Shown one piece after another: positions 1-5,228 of a stretch of DNA of 11,203 nt. A program made the position numbers and the translations under genes. Origin of the DNA: Cyanobacteriota bacterium (lineage in GTDB: Bacteria > Cyanobacteriota > Cyanobacteriia > Leptolyngbyales > Leptolyngbyaceae). The stretch's first letter is position 1, and each line of letters opens with the position of its first letter. The notes below the pieces were generated by a model, which ran no database searches, was not told where the DNA came from, and saw only the letters and a list, made by a program, of their open reading frames with translations. The stretch covers positions 1 to 11,203 of the forward strand of contig JAIXVO010000388.1 in NCBI GenBank assembly GCA_027482985.1, in the 5' to 3' direction.

Positions 1-109
1 ATCCAAAATACTGATGGTAATGGATATCGTTGCACTACTGGCAACTGCTAGTAAAACCAACGTTGTATGTGCTCTTCGGTAACTTTGTAATATTTTGAGC
101 GCTAATTCA

Positions 110-1441
110 ATGAATCGATCCCTGAAGCACCATACCCTCACAAAAGCAGCCTTTTGTGGAGGGGCAGTTGCGGCAACCGCTGCTCTTTATCTGTTTGGTC
201 CGGGTCTGCGGGTGCGAGCAGCCCTGCAAGACAGTCCGAAGGCAGTACTAGATGAAGCTTGGCAAATTGTTTATCGAGAATATGTCGATGGTTCTTTTAA
301 TCGGGTGAACTGGCAGTCAGAACGACAAAAACTCTTAGATAAAAACTACTCCTCACGGCAAGAAGCTTACTCAGCACTCCGCAAAACCCTCGAAAAGCTT
401 GAGGATCCCTATACCCGCTTCATGGATCCCAAACAATATGAGGCGTTAACCAATCAAACCTCCGGTGAAGTTTCCGGGGTCGGTATCCGGTTGGAAGTAA
501 ATGACCAGACGAAAGTGCTGACGGTTGTTGAACCCATTGATAACTCTCCTGCCAGTCGGGCGGGTCTGCAATCGGGAGATTTGATTCTATCGATCAATGG
601 CAAGCCCACCAAAGGCATGACCGTTGAAGATGCTTCTAATCTGATTCGGGGAGAAGTGGGCACAAAGGTGAGTTTGGAAATCCGGCGTAATTCAGCGCCC
701 AGCAGCTTCACCGTGTCACTCATGCGGGCGCGGATCGAACTCCCGACGGTTCGGTACTCCATGAAGCAGGATGGCAAGAGTAAAATTGGCTATATTCGTT
801 TGAATGAATTTAGCTCTCATGCGGCGGATCAAATGCGGCAGGCGATTCAGAACTTGTCGAAGCAGTCGGTCGATGGGTTTGTTTTGGATCTGCGAGGCAA
901 TCCTGGTGGCTTGTTGCAGGCCAGCATTGAGATCAGCCGGATGTGGATGGATCAGGGCGCGATCGTGAAAACGGTCGATCGCAAAGGGCGCGATGAAGAA
1001 GTGAGTGCCAATCAAACGGCACTGACGAAATTGCCGCTGGTGGTGCTGGTGGATGGTAACTCTGCTAGTTCCAGTGAAATCCTGACGGGTGCCTTAAAAG
1101 ATAATGGACGCGCCACCATTGTGGGTAGCCAAACGTTTGGGAAGGCATTGGTGCAATCTGTCCACAATTTGGCGGACGGTTCGGGTTTAGCGGTGACGAT
1201 CGCCCACTACTACACACCCAAAGGCACGGACATCAGCCATAAAGGAATTACCCCCGATGTCAAAGTGGATTTAACTGAGTTTGATTTGAAAAAACTTGGC
1301 TCCCAGCCTAAACTGTTTGCCACGATGCAAGATCCTCAGTATGCCAAAGCGGTCACCGAGTTAGAAAAGATTATTCTGGCGCGTCCGACGACTCCCAATC
1401 AGCAGGCTAGCACCGCTCAGCCAACTACAGCCCAGCCCTAA
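110..1441 (+). CDS. ctpB: Carboxyl-terminal processing protease, S41 family (CtpB-like)
   Basis: This is a serine protease with a Ser-Lys dyad that cuts proteins near their C-terminus, probably in the lumen or periplasm. Of 443 residues, about 13-32 form a hydrophobic segment followed by a VRA-A site, consistent with a signal peptide or anchor. A PDZ domain spans about 118-200 (motif SGVGIRLEV) and the S41 protease core about 215-395. The catalytic serine is S320 in GNSASSSE and the general-base lysine is K345 in TFGKALVQ; their 25-residue spacing matches the D1-processing proteases. The ATG at 110 is preferred over an in-frame TTG at 95 because the protein then starts MNRS, as related cyanobacterial proteins do. 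The last 25 residues or so are rich in Thr, Gln and Pro and look disordered. Cyanobacteria carry several Ctp paralogues: CtpA matures photosystem II D1, while the roles of CtpB and CtpC are less clear. The CtpB assignment rests on remembered similarity; family membership is certain. Confidence 0.93.
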   Translation: MNRSLKHHTLTKAAFCGGAVAATAALYLFGPGLRVRAALQDSPKAVLDEAWQIVYREYVDGSFNRVNWQSERQKLLDKNYSSRQEAYSALRKTLEKLEDPYTRFMDPKQYEALTNQTSGEVSGVGIRLEVNDQTKVLTVVEPIDNSPASRAGLQSGDLILSINGKPTKGMTVEDASNLIRGEVGTKVSLEIRRNSAPSSFTVSLMRARIELPTVRYSMKQDGKSKIGYIRLNEFSSHAADQMRQAIQNLSKQSVDGFVLDLRGNPGGLLQASIEISRMWMDQGAIVKTVDRKGRDEEVSANQTALTKLPLVVLVDGNSASSSEILTGALKDNGRATIVGSQTFGKALVQSVHNLADGSGLAVTIAHYYTPKGTDISHKGITPDVKVDLTEFDLKKLGSQPKLFATMQDPQYAKAVTELEKIILARPTTPNQQASTAQPTTAQP

Positions 1442-1466
1442 TTGGCTTCGCTGATTTAATCCTTTC

Positions 1467-1510
1467 AAACCCCAGGAGTCATGTCCTTAGCGTTATGGTT
1501 CCTGGGGTTT
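1467..1510. terminator. Hairpin terminator between convergent ctpB-like and moaB genes
   Basis: A perfect 11-bp inverted repeat has arms AAACCCCAGGA (1467-1477) and TCCTGGGGTTT (1500-1510). The stem can extend inward by six more pairs (1478-1483 with 1494-1499, three of them G-U in the plus-strand RNA), leaving a loop of about 10 nt. The plus strand ends in TTTT (1508-1511). It lies in the 77-base gap between the two convergent stop codons, so it can serve both transcripts. Confidence 0.8.
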
Positions 1511-1518
1511 TACTGTGT

Positions 1519-2022
1519 CTAGGTTTGGAGTTGGGTGACTAAGTGGCGGAGTTCTGGCAGGATGAGCTGGTGCATGGCTAGCGCAACGGCATTGCTAGAA
1601 CCGGGTACTGAAAAAATTAGCTTGCCCTGATAAACGCCCGCGATCGCCCGTGACGCGATCGCCCGTGACCCAATTTCTTGATAACTCAACCAACGAAACA
1701 CCTCCCCAAAGCCAGGTAATTCTTTGTCTAAAATGCCTGCGATCGCGTCATAAGTCGTGTCGCGGGGGGCAATCCCGGTGCCACCATTCAGGATGAGCGC
1801 AGCCACCGCCGACTGTTGGCTTAACTGCTGCACCTGCTGAATGATTTGCATGGGCTCATCCGGCAAAATCTGGTAAGACACCACCGCATGTCCTTGTTCC
1901 TGTAACAGCTGCTGGATCAATTGTCCGCTGCGATCGGTCGCTTCAGTCCGAGTGTCACTTAGCGTGATGACTGCGCAACCGACGGCAAACAGAGATTTTT
2001 CTGGGTGAGGAATAGAAGTCAT
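1519..2022 (-). CDS. moaB: MoaB/Mog-family molybdenum cofactor biosynthesis protein
   Basis: The 167-residue protein belongs to the MoaB/MogA family, which binds molybdopterin and, in MogA-type members, adenylylates it before molybdenum insertion. Family motifs are TLSDTR (20-25), NGGTGIAPRDTTYDA (79-93), the molybdopterin-binding loop with its acidic residue, and PGSSNAV (140-146). Length is normal for a single-domain member. The start is ATG at 2022; no strong Shine-Dalgarno site precedes it, and a TATAAA-like box lies 28-33 bases upstream. The gene is alone on its strand and ends against the shared terminator with the upstream protease gene. The YuiH-like molybdopterin enzyme at 9246-9839 is a possible user of the cofactor, but the two genes are not linked. 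Residues 119-128 are a perfect SRAIA duplication encoded by a 15-bp tandem repeat. Whether the enzyme acts as MoaB or MogA cannot be decided from the sequence. Confidence 0.93.
   Translation of the reverse strand: MTSIPHPEKSLFAVGCAVITLSDTRTEATDRSGQLIQQLLQEQGHAVVSYQILPDEPMQIIQQVQQLSQQSAVAALILNGGTGIAPRDTTYDAIAGILDKELPGFGEVFRWLSYQEIGSRAIASRAIAGVYQGKLIFSVPGSSNAVALAMHQLILPELRHLVTQLQT
1640..1669. repeat. 15-bp tandem repeat, two copies, each with a HIP1 octamer
   Basis: GCGATCGCCCGTGAC occurs twice head to tail (1640-1654 and 1655-1669) without mismatch inside moaB. Each copy starts with the HIP1 palindrome GCGATCGC, and together they encode residues 119-128, SRAIASRAIA. Remembered family members have the same overall length here (for example GT-STLQ-SRAVAGV), so the repeat probably arose by substitution or conversion and not by insertion. 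Confidence 0.85.
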
Positions 2023-2339
2023 CGATCGTGATCATGAGTTAAGTGATAATTTATACCTTGAGTTCAGCCTGTTAACGGGCAAACCATGGGGGGATTTACG
2101 GCTTTACGATCTCTTCAAAAATCTTTGACCAAAAAGACACCGTAATTTCACAGGTTTCTTTATCTCCGTATCCTGTTTTGTATCAGCATTATCCGTAAGT
2201 AGGAATAGCAGGCTCACTCTAAAGAGATAGCTTCTACTGTGCACTACCACGCGCTGCAAGTAACGCGATCTGTTGCGATGCAGTGTTCTTGTTATGGCTT
2301 CAGCCTGTTGTTGAATCATGCTTTACAGGAGAGTCGGTT
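2023..2339. other. Intergenic region between moaB (-) and the pilin gene (+)
   Basis: No convincing gene is visible in these 317 bases. A minus-strand open frame at 2104-2319 has no family features, no start signal, and an unnatural-looking composition, so I do not accept it. The region must hold the divergent promoters. The only candidate box I can point to for moaB is at 2050-2055; for the pilin there is only a weak TTGTAT (2178-2183) with AGGAAT 17 bases downstream. An 11-bp direct repeat TTCAGCCTGTT occurs at 2063-2073 and 2299-2309, near both ends of the gap. Confidence 0.6.
2050..2076 (-). promoter_or_regulatory. Possible moaB promoter
   Basis: On the minus strand TATAAA (2055-2050) lies 28 bases before the moaB ATG and resembles a -10 box. 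GTTAAC (2076-2071) is a poor -35 candidate, 15 bases upstream. The spacing is short and the -35 match weak. Confidence 0.3.
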
Positions 2340-2858
2340 GTGCTTACCAAACGGCGTGCTCAGATTGCTTCAGGGATGACCCTCAATCGGATGAGTGGCT
2401 TTACCTTAATTGAGATGTTGACGGTTCTGGTGATTGGCGGGATTTTAGCAGCAATTTCGATGCCATATTTTTTCAGTCGGGCGACCGCAGCCAAGCAAGC
2501 TGAGGGCAAGATGCTATCAGGCGTGATGAATCGGGCGCAGCAGGCTTACTACACCCAGAATGCGAAGTTTAGCAGTACGGTGGATGGGCTGGCAGTCAGC
2601 CTGCGCAGCAAGAACTATAGCTTGAAGATTAGTCCCAATGCCGATGCAATGCCCTATGCGGTGAATTACGCGACTTCAACGGTTTCCAAAATTCGCTCCT
2701 ATGTGGGCATGGCAGCGATTCTGCAGGATGGCGCTGGCACGCAGTCCCTCACAACTATTCTCTGTGAGGCCAATATGCCAGGTACGGTTGTAGCGCCCGA
2801 CCCTGTTTACCAAGTTGCAAGTATGGAATGTGGAGCTAATAGCCGCTTGCTGCAATAG
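2340..2858 (+). CDS. Type IV pilin-like protein, cyanobacterial G/H family
   Basis: The 172-residue product has the class III signal of type IV prepilins: a positively charged leader ending SG, then FTLIEMLTVLVIGGILAA. Prepilin peptidase PilD should cut after G20 and methylate F21; E25 is the conserved Glu at mature position 5 needed for assembly. After the helix come AKQAEGKMLSG and MNRAQQAYYTQNAKF, then a C-terminal half with SYVG and TILCEA, a pattern I recognise as the cyanobacterial G/H pilin family (Pfam Pilin_GH). Two cysteines in the C-terminal half (TILCEA and SMECGA) could form a disulfide loop. The GTG at 2340 is chosen because AGGAGA at 2327-2332 sits 7 bases before it and it gives a 20-residue leader; the ATGs at 2376 and 2391 have no good ribosome site, and a frame opening at 2283 is too early. 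It stands alone, with no pil genes beside it. It may be a minor pilin or a pseudopilin. Confidence 0.88.
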   Translation: MLTKRRAQIASGMTLNRMSGFTLIEMLTVLVIGGILAAISMPYFFSRATAAKQAEGKMLSGVMNRAQQAYYTQNAKFSSTVDGLAVSLRSKNYSLKISPNADAMPYAVNYATSTVSKIRSYVGMAAILQDGAGTQSLTTILCEANMPGTVVAPDPVYQVASMECGANSRLLQ

Positions 2859-2965
2859 CCGGACGGTGAGGCGAGGAAACACTTAGAGTGCAGGAAAGAT
2901 TCCTGTAGCGCCAAACAGTGGCACTTTGACAAGTGCTGAGCCGTATGTCGTCAGAGCTAGCAAAA

Positions 2966-2998
2966 AAAGCCCAAGTAGAATTAAGCTACTTGGGCTTT
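2966..2998 (-). terminator. Strong intrinsic terminator of psaK
   Basis: A perfect 13-bp inverted repeat (AAAGCCCAAGTAG at 2966-2978, CTACTTGGGCTTT at 2986-2998) has a 7-nt loop. On the minus strand the stem is followed by an unbroken run of seven T (2968-2962, the first three within the stem arm), the classic intrinsic form. It lies 25 bases past the psaK stop. It also lies about 107 bases past the pilin stop and could end that transcript from the other side, though with only three T there. Confidence 0.92.
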
Positions 2999-3022
2999 GA
3001 TCATTCAATCAGTACCAGGATT

Positions 3023-3295
3023 TTATAATACGCCTGCATTGGTTAAGCCCAGGATGACTCCAGCACCGAGCACATGGCCAAAACTCGCGGTTGCCAACAA
3101 TTCAGGCACACCGAACTCCCCACCAAAAGGATCAGGAAATTCAATGGGTAATTTGGGTCCGGCACCTTTTCGTTGGATGGCAAACCGCCCGATCGCGATC
3201 GCCAGGAGATTACACACCACCATCGTGATGCCGATCCCAATCGACCAATTAGACTCTCTGGGCAACGTGGTTGCGAGTAAAGTTGCGTAATTCAA
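3023..3295 (-). CDS. psaK: Photosystem I reaction centre subunit PsaK
   Basis: PsaK is a small two-helix membrane subunit at the edge of photosystem I, beside PsaA, in the thylakoid membrane; it binds chlorophyll and affects energy transfer from antennae. The 90-residue product has hydrophobic segments at about 17-37 and 63-86, joined by a polar loop with the hallmark IAIGRFAIQRKG (33-44) and followed by GVPELLATASFGHVLGAG (62-79), all typical of cyanobacterial PsaK. The start is TTG at 3295: an ideal GGAGG lies 6 bases upstream, an in-frame TAA lies a few codons further up, and no in-frame ATG or GTG is available. The gene is monocistronic, with a TATAAT promoter box about 45 bases upstream and a strong terminator downstream. 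The divergent neighbour is trpF. Cyanobacteria often carry two psaK genes differing in light response; which one this is cannot be told. Confidence 0.95.
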   Translation of the reverse strand: MNYATLLATTLPRESNWSIGIGITMVVCNLLAIAIGRFAIQRKGAGPKLPIEFPDPFGGEFGVPELLATASFGHVLGAGVILGLTNAGVL

Positions 3296-3301
3296 TTTAT
3301 A

Positions 3302-3306
3302 CCTCC
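3302..3306 (-). promoter_or_regulatory. Shine-Dalgarno site that fixes the TTG start of psaK
   Basis: On the minus strand GGAGG (3306-3302) lies 6 bases before the TTG at 3295. It is the strongest ribosome binding site in the window, and it decides the start because no ATG or GTG is in frame nearby. Confidence 0.85.
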
Positions 3307-3339
3307 AGATTTAATTAAATCGGCTTCAACAATAGGAGG

Positions 3340-3370
3340 ATTATAGAAAGCTCCCGGAACTGTTCTGCAA
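3340..3370 (-). promoter_or_regulatory. psaK promoter
   Basis: On the minus strand there is a perfect -10 box TATAAT (3345-3340). TTGCAG (3370-3365) is the best -35 candidate, but at 19 bases the spacing is long and only TTG matches well. The likely transcript start lies about 35-40 bases before the TTG codon. The left arm of the inverted repeat at 3358-3408 covers the spacer and part of the -35 region. Confidence 0.6.
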
Positions 3371-3408
3371 CAGGAATTCAATTTGTTTGAACATTTAACA
3401 GAACAGTT
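3358..3408. repeat. Spaced inverted repeat in the psaK-trpF divergent promoter region
   Basis: AACTGTTCTG (3358-3367) and its exact reverse complement CAGAACAGTT (3399-3408) are separated by 31 bases. Each arm lies within a near-palindrome of its own: GAACTGTTC (3357-3365) and GAACAGTTT (3401-3409). These half-sites begin 44 bases apart, close to four helical turns. A related TGTT-TG-AACA (3384-3393) lies between them. The left arm overlaps the psaK -35 region; the right arm falls in the spacer of the candidate trpF promoter. A dimeric regulator with a bridging mode is the natural reading, but I know of no cyanobacterial regulator with this site. Confidence 0.6.
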
Positions 3409-3422
3409 TATGTTTTGATACA
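3395..3422 (+). promoter_or_regulatory. Possible trpF promoter
   Basis: TTAACA (3395-3400) matches the -35 consensus at five of six bases. GATACA (3417-3422) is a weak -10 candidate, 16 bases downstream. It would give a leader of about 25 bases before the trpF ATG. Confidence 0.35.
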
Positions 3423-3454
3423 AATGGGGGACAGCAAGTACTGGAATTTCGCCG

Positions 3455-4147
3455 ATGAAGCGCACGACTTTTCGCGTCAAAATTTGTGGCATTACCCAAC
3501 CCGACCAAGGACGGGCGATCGCGGAGGCAGGCGCGGCGATGTTGGGCTTCATCTGTGTGCCCGTGTCGCCCCGCTATGTGACCCCAGCCCAAATTGCGGA
3601 AGTGGTAGCTGCATTGCCGATCGCCCTGCAAACGGGTGAAATTGTCTGCGATCGCGTAGGAGTGTTTATGAATGCGCCGCTGGCGACCATTCGGGAGACG
3701 GTGGCGATCGGGCACCTGAATGGTGTGCAGTTACACGGTGATGAATCCCCCGACTTCTGCCATGCAGTGAAACAAGCCTTACCGCAAGTCGAGGTAATTA
3801 AAGCCCTGCGCATCGCCACTGCTGAAGCGCTTCAGACCGCTGACCCATATGCGGCAGTGGTCGATACCCTGTTGCTGGATGCTTATCACCCGACGCTGGG
3901 GGGCGGCACTGGCAAAACCTTGGATTGGCAGACATTGCAGTCTTTTGCGCCGCCAGTTCCATGGCTCTTGGCAGGCGGGTTGACCCCAGATAATGTCCTC
4001 GCGGCGTTACAAATCATTCAACCGCAGGGGATTGATTTATCGAGTGGCGTAGAGCGATCGCCGGGGGATAAAGCGTTGCCAAAAGTGATGCAGTTATTTC
4101 AGAATTTGGCGAGTTTAGCGCCAGTTCACGTTGAAACTAGCAGCTAA
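3455..4147 (+). CDS. trpF: Phosphoribosylanthranilate isomerase (TrpF)
   Basis: TrpF carries out the Amadori rearrangement of N-(5-phosphoribosyl)anthranilate in cytoplasmic tryptophan synthesis. The 230-residue product covers a full (beta/alpha)8 barrel of usual length. Landmarks run in order: VKICGIT (8-14) with the catalytic base C11; VQLHGDE (91-97); LLLDAYHP (139-146) with the catalytic acid D142; [10 protein letters not shown] (149-158); [10 protein letters not shown] (171-180); and DLSSGVE (194-200), which with the preceding GG loop binds phosphate. The start is ATG at 3455, giving the expected N-terminus just before the first strand; the ribosome site is weak. The gene stands alone, as is common in cyanobacteria, where trp genes are scattered. 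It is divergent from psaK. The last 10 residues or so are a variable tail. The stop is at 4145-4147. Confidence 0.97.
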   Translation: MKRTTFRVKICGITQPDQGRAIAEAGAAMLGFICVPVSPRYVTPAQIAEVVAALPIALQTGEIVCDRVGVFMNAPLATIRETVAIGHLNGVQLHGDESPDFCHAVKQALPQVEVIKALRIATAEALQTADPYAAVVDTLLLDAYHPTLGGGTGKTLDWQTLQSFAPPVPWLLAGGLTPDNVLAALQIIQPQGIDLSSGVERSPGDKALPKVMQLFQNLASLAPVHVETSS

Positions 4148-4205
4148 AAACGTGAGGAGAAAACCCGACAAAATTGGACTTTCGCTAAAATAGAGAAAGG
4201 ATAAA

Positions 4206-4223
4206 GATCTATTTAATTAGATC
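4206..4223. repeat. Small palindrome upstream of the coiled-coil gene
   Basis: GATCTA (4206-4211) and TAGATC (4218-4223) flank TTTAAT, forming a 6-bp inverted repeat in the 128-base gap after trpF. It ends 52 bases before the next start codon. The central TTTAAT differs from the -10 consensus at one base, but no -35 box is found at the right distance, so it may be only an AT-rich stretch. Confidence 0.3.
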
Positions 4224-4275
4224 AATTTAGCCGTACCAATCGCCTCCTTTTTCTTCTACCAATCTCTTCCCTGTC

Positions 4276-4629
4276 ATGAAACTCATCGACTATCCAATCG
4301 CCATTGCGGAAAAGCAACGCCACTTCCTGCAAATTGAACAAAACATCCGCCGCTTACAAGATATTCTCAATCGGTTGGCAGCAGAAATTGATACCGCGAT
4401 CGCCTTTGATAATACCCTCAAAAATGATGCCCAACGAAAAGCAAAACGGTTAGAACTAATGCAGGCTTCAGACTATCGGCGAGCGGCGGCTAATTTACAA
4501 ATGACCCAAGATGAACGAGCCGAAATTGAAATTGATTTGAACTTATTACGGAATCAATTTTCTGTCCTGAAATTACAACTGCGAGAGGCGATCGCCGCCC
4601 GTGAATTGCAAGTTCTCGATGCCGCCTAA
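4276..4629 (+). CDS. Small coiled-coil protein, function unknown
   Basis: I do not recognise a named family. The 117-residue product begins MKLIDYPIAIAEKQ, is rich in Ala, Leu, Glu, Arg and Gln, contains no cysteine and no proline beyond residue 7, and reads as two long amphipathic helices: about 9-42 (KQRHFLQIEQNIRRLQDIL) and 63-113 (ANLQMTQDERAEIEIDLNLL). A polar linker, LKNDAQRKAKRLELM (about 48-62), connects them. An antiparallel helical hairpin is likely. There is no signal peptide or membrane segment, so it is probably cytoplasmic. Codon use matches its neighbours and it contains two HIP1 sites, which supports a real resident gene. The ATG at 4276 has a pyrimidine-rich leader without a Shine-Dalgarno site. 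I have an uncertain memory of similar short proteins in other cyanobacteria, some near single-strand DNA annealing genes; no such gene is present here. Confidence 0.75.
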   Translation: MKLIDYPIAIAEKQRHFLQIEQNIRRLQDILNRLAAEIDTAIAFDNTLKNDAQRKAKRLELMQASDYRRAAANLQMTQDERAEIEIDLNLLRNQFSVLKLQLREAIAARELQVLDAA

Positions 4630-4650
4630 ATCAATATTTGCAGGGTCTTA

Positions 4651-5067
4651 TCAGACTTTGGGTGGCAGAATTTCACGGATGCGATCGAGGAGAATATCAA
4701 AGTTGATCGGCTTGTGAATCAAGCCATCTGCTCCCACATCATAACCATCGCCAGCCGTCGGTTCCGTATAGCCAGTAATGAGCAGAATCGGGATGTAGGG
4801 TAAAGCTAGATTCTGACGAATACTGCGAGTGACTTCGAAGCCATTCATTTCTGGCATCATGATATCCAACAAGATCAGATCAGGTGGATTTGAATTCACT
4901 TTTTTGAGCGCACCTCGACCATTATCAGCAATCTCGACCTGATAGCCTTCTTGTTCCAAAATGGTTTGGAGCAAGAAGGAATTGTCGGCGATGTCGTCTA
5001 CCACGAGAATGCGATCGGTCATTAAGGGTTCGACCGTGAGAGTCTGTGAGGTCATAGGGTGGATCAT
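4651..5067 (-). CDS. Stand-alone response regulator receiver protein (CheY-like)
   Basis: The product is a single phosphoreceiver domain with no output domain, so it probably acts by protein contact after phosphorylation by an unidentified histidine kinase. In the 138-residue form the acidic pair is D24-D25 (ILVVDDIADN), the phosphoacceptor D68 in LLDIMMPEMNGFE, the switch Thr T98 in LLITGYT, and the conserved Lys K119 in HKPI. All signature residues are present, so the domain should be competent. The start is uncertain: ATGs at 5067, 5055 and 5022 are in frame and none has a good ribosome site; the 5022 start (MTDRILVVDD) gives the most compact receiver at 123 residues. It converges on the coiled-coil gene with only 21 bases between stops and is divergent from the FAD oxidoreductase gene. 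No kinase gene is nearby, so the signal is unknown. Confidence 0.92.
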   Translation of the reverse strand: MIHPMTSQTLTVEPLMTDRILVVDDIADNSFLLQTILEQEGYQVEIADNGRGALKKVNSNPPDLILLDIMMPEMNGFEVTRSIRQNLALPYIPILLITGYTEPTAGDGYDVGADGLIHKPINFDILLDRIREILPPKV

Positions 5068-5123
5068 GGGATCAGAAAGAAAGAATTTTAAATTGAATTA
5101 AGGTGCCTCTATTGTTTCGGCTC

Positions 5124-5144
5124 TGAGTATGTATTCACTCATAC
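5124..5144. repeat. Interleaved inverted repeat between the response regulator and oxidoreductase genes
   Basis: Two 5-bp inverted repeats interlock: TGAGT (5124-5128) with ACTCA (5137-5141), and GTATG (5127-5131) with CATAC (5140-5144). They sit roughly midway in the 161-base divergent gap, 57 bases from the response-regulator ATG at 5067 and 84 from the oxidoreductase ATG. This could be an operator, but the arms are short enough to be chance. Confidence 0.3.
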
Positions 5145-5228
5145 AAAAGGTGGATCTTTGCTCTGTCTGATGTGCGACAACTTGACCAAAACGCTGTAGT
5201 CTAAACACTGAACTTACCGCAATTTGAC

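Noticed and set aside
2..82. Open reading frame from the left edge ending at TAA 80-82 (26 codons, hydrophobic), possibly the end of an upstream gene
   Set aside because: An open stretch of this length is expected by chance about a third of the time, and the residues match no family I can name.
63..93. TTGTAT and TAATAT as a promoter for the protease gene
   Set aside because: The spacing is 19 bases, the -10 match is four of six, and the transcript would start almost at the ATG. Too weak to list.
2063..2309. 11-bp direct repeat TTCAGCCTGTT at both ends of the moaB-pilin gap as a mobile element scar
   Set aside because: No terminal inverted repeats or transposase remnant, and one such repeat somewhere in 11 kb is not remarkable.
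2104..2319. 71-residue minus-strand open frame between moaB and the pilin gene
   Set aside because: No ribosome site, no recognisable domain, an unnatural-looking composition, and it fills the region that must hold two divergent promoters.
2283..2339. Longer N-terminus for the pilin gene starting at GTG 2283
   Set aside because: It would give a leader of about 39 residues with no ribosome site; the GTG at 2340 has AGGAGA at the right distance.
4125..4156. Inverted repeat CACGTT/AACGTG around the trpF stop codon as a terminator
   Set aside because: The stem is 7-8 bp with a 16-base loop and is not followed by a T-run.
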